Program-made: the position numbers and the translations under genes
Assembly: GCA_020284085.1 (NCBI GenBank)
Contig: JACEVL010000204.1
Coordinates: 186,001-250,000 of the forward strand
Direction: 5' to 3'
DNA length: 64,000 nt
DNA from: Aporrectodea caliginosa
Lineage: Eukaryota; Annelida; Clitellata; Crassiclitellata; Lumbricidae
The notes under the pieces: model-generated
Seen by the model: the letters and a program-made list of their open reading frames with translations, nothing else
What the model was told of the DNA's origin: nothing
Database searches by the model: none
Shown here: positions 10,654 to 22,060 of the stretch, in pieces
Position numbering within the stretch: position 1 is the first letter of the stretch
Layout: each line of letters begins with the position of its first letter

Positions 10654-10767
10654 TTACAGAATTTTAATTCTGAATTTGTTCCAACCTTTCGGCTTATCCG
10701 GTGCAGGTTTTTTGGCGGAACCACTGCCTCTCCCTTTTGCAGGAACTGCCTTCTTAACAGCACTCAT
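10654..10767 (-). CDS. Possible short basic first exon or small ORF (weak)
   Basis: The minus-strand ATG at 10767 starts a 37-residue Lys/Pro/Gly-rich peptide (MSAVKKAVPAKGRGSGSAKK, then PAPDKPKGWNKF) and reaches a stop at 10654. The composition resembles the flexible basic N-terminus of some nuclear or muscle proteins. It could be the first exon of the gene ending at 1449, but no convincing donor or intervening exon was found. Chance is a real alternative. Confidence 0.25.
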   Translation of the reverse strand: MSAVKKAVPAKGRGSGSAKKPAPDKPKGWNKFRIKIL

Positions 10768-11248
10768 TTCCGTCGGTTTACACGTAAGTTTCAAGTGTAT
10801 TAAAACCGATTTTAAAGAATCGAAACCAAACGATCCGCAATTAATATATCGCTCACTCAATATAATGGCCAAAAATCCTAGATGAAACAAGTTTATGTAG
10901 CGCGTCTACTTGACGCGCGTCTATTTATTTAGCACTGTACATCGCAATACAATACAGTACAAATATATAATTTAACAATGCCCTCAATACTAATTTCAGA
11001 AGGGTACATTGAAGCCGAAAAATAGACTGGAAGAGGTAAGTTTCCAGTTAAGTGCGAAATTCCGTTTCCGAAGTAGACTAGAGTTGCGAACATTACAGTA
11101 GCCTAAATCACAGAATAAAGCGTAGCTTTATCTATTCTGTGCCTAAATACAAGTATTCACGTTTTCTATACCGGTCATATGTATGGCATCGACCTTACTC
11201 ATTTTCATTGAATTGGTCGGGTGATTTAGGTAGTAGATAGCTCTAAAT

Positions 11249-11578
11249 CAGGGATGGCCAACCCGAGGCCCGCGGGCAAATACGGCCCGCGGGCGACTGA
11301 TTGGCGGCCCGCACCGCCCTTTCTAAATAAATTTTTGTTTAGTTTGCACCTACTTACTTGTCGGACTACTACAATACTGCACAATAATGATGTCTAAAAC
11401 ACTATAAGATTTAGTGTTGGAAGTTCTAATGACCTGATGAGTCTTACCTGTTTTTATACATATTGTAAAATATGAAATAAACATTTGTATTTCTTTCTAT
11501 AGGCTGTGAGGACAAACATTTTGTGGCCTGCCGTGTGCTTACCAACAATCATAGTGGCCCGTAGGCCAAAAAAGGTTG
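11249..11578. mobile_element. hAT-type non-autonomous element, right tip shortened
   Basis: The left end CAGGGATGGCCAACCCGAGG is matched in reverse by GGCCAAAAAAGGTTGG at the right. Flanks are ctctaaat (11241-11248) and gtctaaat directly after ggttg, a 7 of 8 match. The final bases of the right TIR appear to be missing. Confidence 0.65.
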
Positions 11579-11589
11579 GTCTAAATGGA

Positions 11590-12039
11590 GGGAGTCGGAC
11601 CACCAATTAAGGCAGCAACTGCGATTGAGCGTCGGCCAAAGACAATTAAGTCATTACCATCAGCAGATCATATTATAACTTCCAGCAGATGTCATAGTCG
11701 AAGAGATGTTTGACCTTTACAAGTTAGCTTACAGGGTGATATACGTACGTGCCATGGCAAATAAAACATTAGGATGTTATAATTATGATTATACAATTTT
11801 TCACGTGCTTTAATTTTATTGTAGGGCTGGTCTGGGTCCAATGTGTGACCCTTTTATTCCCAATTTAATTTTGATTAAGGAAAAAATATTTTGCTGAATT
11901 ATTTTTAATCAGTAACATAGTCTGAAACATAATAGTATGAATTTTTAATAAAAAATTAAATTTTTGACATATTTTTTATGACTCCATTTGGCATCTATGG
12001 GACTCAATGGCTGAACTTCGAAAACGAACTTAACATTCA
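11590..12039. other. AT-rich stretch, no gene seen
   Basis: It contains gactccatttgg at about 11981, also present in the end sequence of the piggyBac element at 21.3 kb, so it may be part of the piggyBac-derived copy that follows. Confidence 0.35.
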
Positions 12040-12480
12040 GGTGACACAAACAAGTGTGTAACTAATAAGTGAGGACGATAAGCTCGTGCATTGTTCAAAC
12101 TGTGGATAAAAGCAACAAACTTTTTTGTATTCAAGAAAAACATATTTTAAGACTTTTCAGCGAGAGGCATCACTTAATTCATTTGGGAACATTACTTAAA
12201 AATTATTGAAAATGTGCCGTAAACCCGGTACTTTTGCTATTAGTTCGACCATTTGTGCGGATTTTTTGGGCTATAAACGGAAATGTTTAGGCGATAGCTA
12301 GCATTTCTTGTCAATAATCTTTATTATCGGCGCTCTAATCGTCAATTAAGGATTGTTTTCACATAATTTATTTCACTTTAAATTGTGCGAAAGCGTCTAT
12401 TCTCTTGTTTGGATGTAATAAAACTTCATATATTTTAATTTATCTGTACGGTAGGTCAGAATTTAATTACAGCCTACGTT
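12040..12480 (+). mobile_element. piggyBac-derived repeat, inverted copy of 19360-19720
   Basis: Shared reversed landmarks include gcgagaggcatcacttaatt, ttcgaccatttgtgcggatt, gcgatagctagcatttcttg and actttaaattgtgc. In the other copy this is the 3' flank of a piggyBac transposase gene. Here no transposase coding remains, so it is either an internally deleted derivative or a fragment. Confidence 0.65.
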
Positions 12481-12489
12481 TAAGCGGTG

Positions 12490-13320
12490 CTTTTTATCGA
12501 ACCCGGCTTTTCGGGTGCCCTTGCGAATTCCCGACCTAAATTCCCGAAATAGAATTTCATCTGGATTTCCTAAATCTATTTTCTAAGTTAAAAAATTTAT
12601 TATTTTGGGGTGATAACAATTTTCGGTAAGTTTAGGTTGCTAAATTATTCTAATGTCTTCAATGCCGTACTTCACGTTGGTAAAACGATAAAAGATGACA
12701 GAAATTTCATACCTAGAATTCTTTATAAATTACGGTAGCATATACATACTCTAGTCTTGGCTTTTCAATGATCAGTAATGAACCTTCAGCAACTGTACCC
12801 CATAAAATTATATTAGATTTGTCTGACTTTCTATTATGTAACTCACTGCGGTTTGTCAGTCTGTTTTATTAAACGAAGATATATATAAGTAAGCACTCTA
12901 CCTATGTCCATCATAACTATAATCAATCCCGCTTCCATTTCATCGAGAATTTTTTTTAATAAATCCAGCTTCCATTTAGACTCGGAAAATTTTGTAAAAA
13001 AAATTTTTTTTTCCGGAAAATTTTGTAAAAAATTTTTTTTCCTACTTCGCATACATTAAGCCTTTGCATGCCGGTGATGCAGAATCGCGACATTATAGGT
13101 GCATTCACTGAAGCAGAGACGTTCGGAAACTAGCGGTCTTTCAATGGAAAGAATGGTGCCGTAAATTACAGCAATAAAAGGGCTAAAGTGTGGAGTTTGG
13201 GAGAGGGAGGTAATAGACCCGAAAGTGGTGGATTTTCTCACGGTAATTTGACAGGGTTATTTCACAAATCTGACCCCCATATTCATTGTATCAGAAATAC
13301 CTATTATCGTACGTGCCATT
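12490..13320. other. No gene seen
   Basis: AT-rich, with a repeated ttccggaaaattttgtaaaa block at about 12985-13040. Open frames here are low-complexity. Confidence 0.4.
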
Positions 13321-13329
13321 ATAAAAGTA

Positions 13330-13615
13330 AAGCCTCCTAATAGCAATCAGCCTACTTAACAACCTCCGTAGCATTCTACTTTCGTAGCAAACAGCCTTCT
13401 TAGCAACCAAGCTTTGTAGCAAGCAGCCTCTATGTCAGCCTCATTAGCAACCAGTTTCAAAGTCAGACTTGGCCCCTTTAGCAACCGCCTTCCTTAGCAA
13501 CAGTTATCCTTAGAAACTGTCCTGCTTAGCAACTGCCTTCATTAGCAACTAGTCTCCTTAACAACCAGTCTTCATAGCATCCAATCTTCGTAGCAAGCAG
13601 TCTCCTTAGCAGACG
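13330..13615. repeat. Degenerate minisatellite of about 15-17 bp (core TTAGCAAC)
   Basis: The core cttagcaac plus a variable cagtctt/cagcctt segment recurs roughly 15 to 18 times with heavy divergence (tagcaatcag, tagcaaccaag, tagcaactgcc, tagcaactagtc, tagcatccaatc, tagcaagcag). Confidence 0.8.
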
Positions 13616-13619
13616 ACGT

Positions 13620-14747
13620 TAGGAACCATATTTCTTTCTATGCAGTGTTAATAATATTATAACAATAAATGGGCTCAATGTTTCCCATGGACAATTTACA
13701 CACATGTATGATGTTGAGGAGATAACAGACACTGAAAAGTCAGCGATTTTCTCACATTACCACCCATGCATATTTCCTAAAGAGCCGTTGTCTGCTACAC
13801 GTTTATTGTTTAATGTACATAATCCATAATTCCTTCCCCACCCCTGCCCCTTCCATTTCACCTTGCAAGAAAAACGATGTCAGCAAAAATGAAATAAATA
13901 AGATTGTTTTCTACAGCAGTTTGTAGGTACATTCTGCAAAAAGGCATTTTTAATACTCGCATAGAAAATATATACTTTGGTACAGCATGTACCGCTGTGC
14001 ATAAATGGGCAGTGGCTTAATTTTGGGAAATCACTGCATAAAATTATTTTACCAAAATAAAATTATTTTCATACCTACCTACCCAGTTTTTTTAACTCTG
14101 TTACCGGAAACACACCATTTTTTTTTTGGCCTTAAGGGAGATTTTAAAATGATGGAAAAGAGCCTTCAGCAAAACACAAAGTGGGCCAAATCTGCAATAA
14201 GGTGGAAGAAAACATCAGAACAAGACACAATAAATGATGCAGAGGATTTAGGGACCGTTCTAAAATGGAGTCCATTTTCAGTATTATGCCCATGGATATC
14301 ATTTCCTCAGTCTACTTATTACATTCAAGAGCCTGCTATTCTCGGCACTATTTTGTCGCTGCTATATCCTGATAGTCTTCTGAGGTCACTCTTACTTATG
14401 TTGTGTGTCTGATTCTTGTGAAATCACATATCATATAAGTGTTTAAATTGTCACTTCTTTAATGACGAGAAGTATTGTTTTCCCAGTAGCTTTTAGTGCA
14501 TGCTCATCCGTAAAGGGTTAAACTTTTGTTTAGGTTTCTTCTAAGCATTTTCTTCTCACAGTTTACTCATTCATTGATGTTATTGGTAAAAGATTCTTCT
14601 TAATAAAGGAAAAGAGGAAAGGAAGCAATAATGATAATAAGTGATGGTGATACGTTAGAACTCGTCAATTAATTCTGCTGCTAAACGATTGTAATTATGC
14701 AATGTAGATGTTAGCCCTTTTGAGGCTGTTGTCGACAAGAATCAACA
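13620..14747. other. Unassigned stretch with an orphan 135-codon frame
   Basis: An open frame at 14005-14412 (plus) includes WAKSAIRWKKTSEQD and AEDLGTVLKWSPFSV; I do not recognise it. Nearby, 14459-14519 (acgagaagtattgttttccc ... gggttaa) resembles 22076-22145 (acgagatgtattgattttcc). Both touch a TTAA, which suggests a piggyBac-type end. Confidence 0.35.
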
Positions 14748-14807
14748 TTAACCCATTCCCGCCTGAATTGTTTTTTCGGAATATCAGTGATTTGACGGTA
14801 CCCATAG

Positions 14808-15135
14808 TAGAACAACAATAGTGCAACAAGGATTACAGATAAGCATAATAAAGTATATATTTTCGGAATCAGCAGACTTCTGGCTAAGAAATGTACATTT
14901 TATTGTAAACAAAAATTAATTTATATAGCGCCTTTCGAATGCCAACAGCCCAACATGCAAAAACAGTCACAATACCCATAGTGGAACAACAATTGTGCTA
15001 CAAGGATTACACAGAAGCATTATAAAGTGTATATTTTCTGAATCAGCAGACTTCTGGCTCTGAAATGTACATTTTATTGTAAACAAAACTTAATTTATAT
15101 AGCGGCCTTTGAATGCCAACGTGCAATACAGTCAC
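14808..15135. repeat. Tandem duplication of about 165 bp in the piggyBac 3' region
   Basis: 14808-14975 and about 14978-15135 share aatcagcagacttctggct, gaaatgtacattttattgta and taatttatatagcg, in the same order and spacing, at about 85-90% identity. Confidence 0.85.
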
Positions 15136-16329
15136 CGATACACAAATGGACATTGCATTTCTCGCAACATATCGCCATCTTAGTATATTTGTATTTCCCA
15201 GTCTCAAGATTGTTGTGCTTGGTACAGACTCTGCACCTTCTCCATATGGGTGCACTGGATGAAAAATGCTTGCCAAGCAGCCTAGGAATGGGCGGGGGAG
15301 GGTGCCTACCAAGACCTGGCAGGGCAACATCTGAAGTGCGGGTTCAGTTGACCAATAGTTATGGATTTCTGGCAAAACAGCAACCCCATAGCAATTTGTA
15401 AGACTAAAATGCTTCAATTTCCTGTCTAGTAACAGGGAGCCAAGACAAGCTAGATGGTGAGTCCTGCCTAGATTGTAGAGTAAACTTGTTGGTTTCTTTG
15501 ACTAAAAGGTCGATAACAGTGTCACCAAAAACAATCCAAAGAATTCTGCAGGCATTGCACAGCAGTGTGCAGAGTCTGAAGATCCTGCTGTCCCAGTAAA
15601 ATGAATGTCCTTCTTTGAAAATGCCTTTTGCCAGTTCCATTGTTCATTGTCACAAGCTGCAGTCAGTTGGTTTAGTGATGTTCCGCAGAATTCACCGCCT
15701 GGACGTTGACCTTCATGAACACGACTTTGACCATGACCTTGACCACGACTTCGACCTCGACAGCAACTGCTTCTCCCTCTGATGCTGTTGGCTGTGATGG
15801 TTTCCTCAAAAGGTGGAGATGCAGCCTATAAATGGAAAAATGATAAATTCTGAATTAGATAGGATAATGGAAAAAGAATAATTCATTCTCAATCAGCTGA
15901 TCAATGTACATGCCCATTTTTCCCACGAAACAATTTTCATTACAAAGTTTTGTTTGAATAATTAGTTGATTATCACTAACCAAAAGTTTGCTTTCAATCA
16001 ACATACAATAGTTTTACATCACAACTATCAATAAATTACAAAGCAGAAACAAGAATAAGAAAATATTGGCTCGCTTACCTCTCCGACTTCATCATCATTT
16101 AGCAATGCGGAGTCCAAAAAGTGAAGTTTCGGTATCAGACTTTCCTCGAAATCGCACCCAGGCCTATTCCAATATTTCGTGCTTCTGCGGCGGAAAATGC
16201 CGTATCAGCAACCCGCGAAAATTTACTTGTTCCAATATATACGACTTCGCTGGCAATCTTCAAATCTCCAATAAATTCATTGTCAGAAGATGAAAATTCA
16301 TCGTCAGAATAATTCATTACATGCCTCAA
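15120..16329 (-). pseudogene. piggyBac transposase pseudogene with most of the DDE domain deleted
   Basis: On the minus strand the N-terminus is MRHVMNYSDDEFSSSDNEF (from 16329), acidic as in piggyBac proteins. An intron-like gap (about 16075 to 15827, gtaagc ... tttatag) follows. Next come ETNKF, SWLPVTRQEIEAF and PEIHNYWSTEPALQM (15640-15320), the conserved start of the transposase core. The sequence then jumps to the C-terminal cysteine-rich domain (WRRCRVCTKHNN, CCEKCNVHLCIGDC, about 15120-15250). The catalytic aspartates between these blocks are missing, and there are frame breaks. It is not functional. Confidence 0.8.
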
Positions 16330-16496
16330 ACATTCGGAACTTGGGATAATTTTTCATTCACTTCAAACTTGTTTTTCTAAGTAATTTCTAACTTTCTGTC
16401 AACAAATTCAGACTTCAAAACACGCGAAATTTTCCGGGCATCATTACTGATGCTATTTTTAGGCATGACATAATGATATTATAAATAGTTTCTAGC

Positions 16497-17376
16497 AGTG
16501 ATATTTTCATTAACGAAAACTAAAATTAGAAGTAAAAATAAAGGATTTCGTTAACGAAAATTAGAAGTAAAAGTAGGAATTATTTTGGCTTCAAAAACGA
16601 AATTAGGAATTAAATTATGAATTATTTGCAGAACTAAAATTATGAATGAAATTAGGAATTATTTTCAGAAGTAAAATTATTTTACTTCTTGTGGCCCTTA
16701 AGTTGAGATGAAGCAAAGGGTGAAACGTAAGTCTAACAATGCAGCAGATATGCCAGTGTCGCTGTAGGTCCCGAAAATAGGAGATTACTTGTAAACGTCA
16801 ATGCACAGTTTCACCTGCACTGCAGAACTTTAAATTTCTCAACATGAAACTAAAGTCACAAACAACATCAACATTGTCCAGCAGCAGCAGCAACCAAGAC
16901 TGTGTAACAACTCAGATGGATCGTTATTTGGCAGACATGAGGGAGAATGATACTAGGAATCCTCTTGCTTCCTGGAAGGAAAGGCAAACTTCGTACAGCA
17001 AAATTGCACCATTGCAGAGGATCTTTTGTCGGCTCCAGCCTCACAGGCCTTTGTGGAAAGAATTTTTTTGTATGTGGAATCTTGACTGATGGACGAAGAA
17101 ATCGCATGAAAAAATCTCTGGAAATGAGAGTGTTCTTGAAATTGAACAAAGATATCTTATACATGCATGTAGCCTAACGTTAAAATACTTTTTACTGCAC
17201 TGAAATTAATAATTATTTGGAAAACTAAAATAAGAAGTAAAATTAATTGAGAACTAAAATAGGAATGATAAGTAAAATTATTTGTGAAGTAAAATTAGAA
17301 TTAGAAGTAAAATTCAAGGACACAGAACTGAATTAAAACTGAATTAGGAATTATTTTGAGAAGTAAAATATCACTG
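16497..17376 (+). mobile_element. hAT element remnant with repeated interior
   Basis: CAGTGATATTTTC at 16497 is mirrored by TAAAATATCACTG at 17364-17376. The two arms consist of variants of aaaattaggaattattttgag/aactaaaattagaagtaaaa. The centre (16840-17170) encodes, with one frameshift, SWKERQTSYSKIAPL, LLSAPASQAFVERIF and DGRRNRMKKSLEMRVFLKLN, the hAT dimerisation region. No target duplication is evident (gtttctag versus aagtgcag). Confidence 0.7.
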
Positions 17377-17379
17377 AAG

Positions 17380-17610
17380 TGCAGCAAGGAAATACTGCCA
17401 GAAGACAAAGTTATTGTGCTGTTTGACATTGCAGAGAATGATTCATTTATGGTGCAAGATTCAATACAGGGGTTCTACTTGGAGAACAGACAAAGAAGAC
17501 TGGATTACTTGAAGAGTGGCATTTCTTTACAACCAGCCATGGAAACAGCGTGTGAGGCTGCAATCGTGAAACCCTCAACCAGAACCAGTGTACGGTACAA
17601 CAGATGATAT
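17380..17610 (+). pseudogene. Transposon-type ORF fragment
   Basis: The frame reads LPEDKVIVLFDIAENDSFMV then QDSIQGFYLENRQ. This resembles the DFAENYSFVxQDxxQGxHW block of an uncharacterised, widely dispersed transposon protein that I know only by its motif. It is short and degenerate. It may continue at about 19080-19285 (PVNHLFSTIEDLVTITVCQC) beyond the hAT insertion at 17651-18935. Confidence 0.4.
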
Positions 17611-18067
17611 ACTCACTCCGGAACAACTGTATCGATGGACTCATGCTAACCAGTGGCGTAACAACCATGTAACGAGGGTGGACAAAGTCAAGGGGCCCCG
17701 AGGTCTGAAGTACCCCAAACTTTTTAATGTGAGTTCAGCAGAAACTTGAAACAACAAAACCTGTATTGGACATACTGAAACTTATATCGAGCTCTCGCAT
17801 CACGTCTATATGCCGGAATTGGCTACTGCCTGTGTGCTGTTTGCCGCTCTCCCAGTCATCCTTGCCATTTCGTTCTCCAAATTGAAAATCATAACGACGT
17901 ATCTTAGATCCACTATCTCACAGGACAGACTTGATGGCCTTGCGATCGAACATGAATGTGGACAAATTGAATATTGATGACTTGATAGACACATTTGCGA
18001 ACAGTAAAGTTAGAATATCCAAATTCATGCAACAATTCTCTGAAGAATAACAGACTACAGTCTACAT

Positions 18068-18268
18068 CAGTGCTTCCCAAACTTTTCAGTGTCACGGACC
18101 GGCAGAAATTAACTTTCAGTGTCACGGACCGGCAGAAATTTTCCCACTGCAGGAGAACCGGTGTCAAATTTATGAATTATTTCTCTCTTTCGTTTTTGAT
18201 CTGACCTGTAAATACTTCACTTTCGTGGACCGGCACCTGTCCGTGGACCACCACTTTGGGAAGCACTG
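18068..18268. mobile_element. 201 bp hAT-type MITE nested in the hAT element
   Basis: TIR CAGTGCTTCCCAAA and its reverse TTTGGGAAGCACTG; target duplication gtctacat (18060-18067 and 18269-18276), perfect. A 31 bp internal block (ttcagtgtcacggaccggca...) is tandemly doubled at 18085-18141. Confidence 0.92.
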
Positions 18269-18591
18269 GTCTACATTACATTACTGCAGAAGCATGCATA
18301 GGCATCAGACCAATACATTTTGTTTTCTTTTTTTAAATCATGACAATTTAACTTGAATTAAAATATCCCTTGAACTATTCATCACTTAATACACTCATTA
18401 GGCACAGTGTTAGTGTATGCTGTCTATGCATGTAACTAGCCTGTAAGCAACAGGCCAAATTGGCGTATACATTCCGGTTGTTTTCTGGTTCTGTCTTGAA
18501 CTATTAATGTGACTTGAACTATGGATTATTGATAATAATGGTTAACACTCTCGTTTTTATTACCTAACTGCTAATTTAAATAGCTATAGAT

Positions 18592-18835
18592 GGTGTAATG
18601 GTTAGCGTGTTGACATCAATCCCCGCCATGGGAGAAATTTGGTTCACGATTTCTGCTCCATGTACGCCCCTATTAAACTCACTACAATGAGTACACTGAC
18701 CGTACACTGTCGGTGGGAAGATGAGATGGCAAGGGAGAGGACTGGCTATCCACCCGCATATATGCCGAGGCTAAGAAATTGAAGTCGCTAACACTTTATG
18801 CCCATGGCTAGCTTAAGTGACTGCTCCTCCTCCTT
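18592..18835 (+). mobile_element. tRNA-derived SINE nested in the hAT element
   Basis: The head has a Pol III A box (gtaatggttagcgtg) and a B box (ggttcacgatttc) about 40 bp apart. The body carries gagtacactgaccg and gtcggtgggaagatgaga, and the tail is ctcctcctccttcttcc. A 5'-truncated copy of the same body is at 55377-55550. Confidence 0.8.
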
Positions 18836-19339
18836 CTTCCTCATTATTTTCACTCTTTAGTCTCGTTAATGGGTAAGGGCCCCAAGCATAGAGTGTCCAA
18901 GGGCAAGGGCCCCCAGCTAGGTTGTTACGCCACTGATGCTAACTTGTTAGGAATAAAAAAATTTGTTGGCGAGTCAGGTAGAGGCAAATAGATAGAAGAT
19001 AGATTATCTTGTGCTGAAATTATACACAATTGAGGCTGCATTATGGAGATATTTCATGAAAATCATGATGCTTTGGTAAACCTATGCAGCCTAAAGGTCC
19101 TGAAAAGTCAAATTTGTGGCCAAGACGCTGGGATGGCGGCTGGATTCCAGTTAACCATCTCTTTTCTACCATTGAGGACTTGGTCACTATTACTGTGTGT
19201 CAGTGTAAACTTGACCCGACATCCGACAGACAGATCGTGACTAACTGGAAGCTCTTCACAGAGAAACATTACAACAGACATTAAATTACCAAAGTGGTAG
19301 AAAAAACTGACAGCGTAACGAACATTAAATTACAAGTGA

Positions 19340-21383
19340 TACAAAATAGAAATACGTTGTAAAAATATAGAAAATAGACACTTTTGCACAATTTAAAGTG
19401 AAATATGTTAAAGACGATCGCCGATAATGAAGACTTATTGACAAGAAATGCTAGCTATCGCCTAAACATGTCTGTTTATAGCCCAAAAAATCCGCACAAA
19501 TGGTCGAACTAATAGAAAAAGTACCGCGTTTAAGGCACATTTTCAATAATTTTTAAGTTATGTTCCGAAATGAATTAAGTGATGCCTCTCGCTGAAAAGT
19601 TTTAAAATATGTTTTTCTTGAATACATAAAAGTTTGTTGCTTTTATCCACAAGATGAACAATGCACTGCCTTTTTGGACCTTATCCTCCTCACTATAAGT
19701 GTATAGTCGTAATTAACATGTGTGATAAGTAAGAAAACAGTTTTGTCCTTTGTGATACAGAGGTGGCAGTTGCACTTGATGCATTTCATGCGCACATAAC
19801 TCTGACAGACTCTGCATCTTTGCTTAGGTTCTGAATGAGCTGGAAAGTGTCCGATGCTGTCAAACCGCACCACATCACTGGCAACAGGTATTACAGATCT
19901 TTTCTTGGGACAAGTTAGTCTTCCTGATCCATCGTCTGAAGTTGGAATGGATGGCAGTAGCTCTTCTGCCGTTGCGGTCAATGACGGACGTCCACGCTTT
20001 CGAGTCACTGTTGGTGGCGGCTTGTTTTCCTGTACAAGTGCCTCACTGATGATTGCTGTGAACTCGACGAGATCTAGCTGTTCTCGTTTTGGTTGGTTCT
20101 TCTGTTCTTCCTGTATAGACGATATAACAGCCAATCATTGACCACAGCTAAGTTCAGCGCCCACATGAATATGCGCCTGTACCACTTTGGACTCTTATGG
20201 TCAACCTTGTATAGTGACATCAGCATTGTCGAAGAGATCAACACCGCCCATGTGCTCATTATATTCTTTGAGAATAGCTGGACATGGATGCTGACATACT
20301 TGTGCTGTTTCCTGTTCCATCTCTTGATTGAGGTCACTGGCTACATTGCAGTGTGGGTTGATGAAAGCTGAACTGAGAAGTTATCAAGCCATCGTAACAC
20401 AGCTAGACCAGAATTAGCATCAACAGCTGTGTCAGCAGATCCTAGATCCTCTGTCTTCAACTCTTTCTTCGAGTTTAGGGGACAACAGGAGGAAATCTAA
20501 TTTGCCTTGACCAGTACATTTGGCATCTTGGCATGTGAACTATACCCATCCTCATGAGCACTCTTAAATACTGTTCCTTCTCAACTAAGTCTGGTCAGAA
20601 ACTGGATGCATACTGAACAGCATAAATGTTTCTTTGCAATATGCTCAATCAATGCTTGTGGGAAGAAATGTTGAAAGTATTCCAGTGGAGATTGATTGTC
20701 TGGAGGTTCACTGAACCTATGTCTCCAAAGGACGTCACATGGCTTTGGAATGAGACAGTTTTCTCCATTGAAAACTGACTGAATTTCTTCTCGGAGCGTG
20801 AAGAAGGCTGTTGCTGCAGAGACCCTTTAAATACTTGGTTTTTTGGAAATAGTGTCACAATATTAAAATTAGAAGAAATTGCATCAAAAGTTATTTCTCA
20901 GTAATTGGAGAAACGGTTTTTAGTATTTGCTGCTGAGTAAAAATAGTCACACAGAAACAGCAAGAAATGTAATGCTATACATGTTTCAACCTTTGATGCC
21001 CATTGACTCCAAATGGAGTCATGTTCAAAACTCACTTTTTCTCTGTAATTATTTCATTAAATAACATAACAACTCTTTTTACAGCTAAAGGATATACAAA
21101 AAAGCAACATAACAATTTTCTTACTTTTCGATATCTTTTGTTGCATAAGAAAAAGACCGCTAAACAAAAGAAGAAAATTCATCTCTAAAGGCCAATGTTG
21201 AGACTATTATTGCAGCGCCATCTAGGTAGACAAAATTATGCTATCCTATCTGGAAAGATTCAGTATTATATGAATGTTGATCACAAATTAACCCTGGTTA
21301 CCAGAAATTGAAATAATTCTGAAAAAAAATTATTTACACTAATGACTCCAAATGGAGTGAGTCATTGGGAACGAAAGGGTTAA
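19340..21383 (-). mobile_element. Second piggyBac-type element, degenerate
   Basis: The right end is TTAACCCTTTCGTTCCC in minus orientation (TTAA at 21380-21383), followed by the palindromic gactccatttggagtc region. The left end is not defined. 19360-19720 is shared in inverted orientation with 12040-12480. Confidence 0.7.
19643..20860 (-). pseudogene. piggyBac transposase pseudogene (C-terminal half)
   Basis: Minus-strand blocks in order: PPDNQSPLEYFQHFFPQAL (about 20690-20720), the start of the core; KWYRRIFMWALNLAVVNDWL then LYRLYRKN (20120-20190), the end of the DDE domain; and VRFDSIGHFPAHSEPKQRCR plus VCQSYVRMKCIKCNCHLC (19740-19870), the C-terminal zinc-binding cysteine cluster. These lie in different frames with stops between, so the gene is dead. 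The open C-terminal frame is 163 codons and is the best preserved part. Confidence 0.8.
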
Positions 21384-21689
21384 AGTCAATGAAGGTTTGA
21401 GAAATTGCAATGATCTCCGTCACTACGACGTGACTACGTGATGTTATGTAGTTCTATAATAGCCTAATAGGAGTTGAGTTTGGTGACTGCATTCTGGATT
21501 AGTTGAAGAAATTTCATTTGAGATCGAGAACCATTATAAAAAGTGAGTTGCAGCAGACTATAATTTGAAGTGAACTGCTCGAGGTGACTATCTGTTGTGC
21601 ATCAATTGCTTTATAATCAAAATTGTGGGGTTAAACAAGCAGAGGTCATGTAGCAAGTGCAAAATAACATCGTAAACATAAAATACAAC

Positions 21690-22060
21690 TCTGACAGCAT
21701 TTACATTATATGGGACCCATGTGGGCTCTATACAGTCCCATAAGAGAATATGGGTCCAATAATTATGGGTTCCACGTGGGCATGCTGGAAGTGGATTTCT
21801 AGAGCGCTACTTAAAAACCATAAGTGCAAGGCACTGTAGCTCACAAGCACTGTGTCGTGTAAGAGGTGTTGTCGAAAGACGCCAAACGAAGAATTAAGTT
21901 TGGTTATCAGAAACCAGTAAGAGTAGATGCAGGGGCTGTTCTTGGGGCGATCTACAGGCTGGAGGGCGACGGCAGTGACCAGAGTGGATCAATTAGGGTA
22001 GGTATTCTTGAAGAGCTATAGGTGAGACTTTAATCATAATCAGAGGGGCTCTCTGTGCTA
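21690..22060. repeat. Interspersed repeat fragments
   Basis: 21708-21760 (gggacccatgtggg, tacagtcccataagagaata) matches 33046-33095. 21830-22060 resembles the LINE family at 3790-4150 and 42851-43205 (cactgtgtcgtgtaagaggt, gtattcttgaagag, gtgagacttt). Confidence 0.55.

Larger units (their letters stand above)
14748..16350 (-). mobile_element. Internally deleted piggyBac-type element
   Basis: The left end is TTAACCCATTCCCGCC (14748), the TTAA-CCC form expected for piggyBac. It holds a minus-strand transposase pseudogene (15120-16329) and a tandem duplication of its 3' region. The right terminus is not identified; the stated end is approximate. Confidence 0.7.
17651..18935 (+). mobile_element. 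hAT element with perfect 8 bp TSD, hosting a MITE and a SINE
   Basis: The TIR CAGTGGCGTAACAACC is matched by GGTTGTTACGCCACTG. The target duplication atgctaac flanks it at 17643-17650 and 18936-18943. At 17820-18010 the plus strand holds a decayed transposase C-terminus (FSKLKIITTYLRSTISQDRL, then DGLAIEHE and, in another frame, LNIDDLIDTFANSKVR), the hAT dimerisation motif of the ZMYM1-like type. It has been split by later insertions. Confidence 0.9.
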
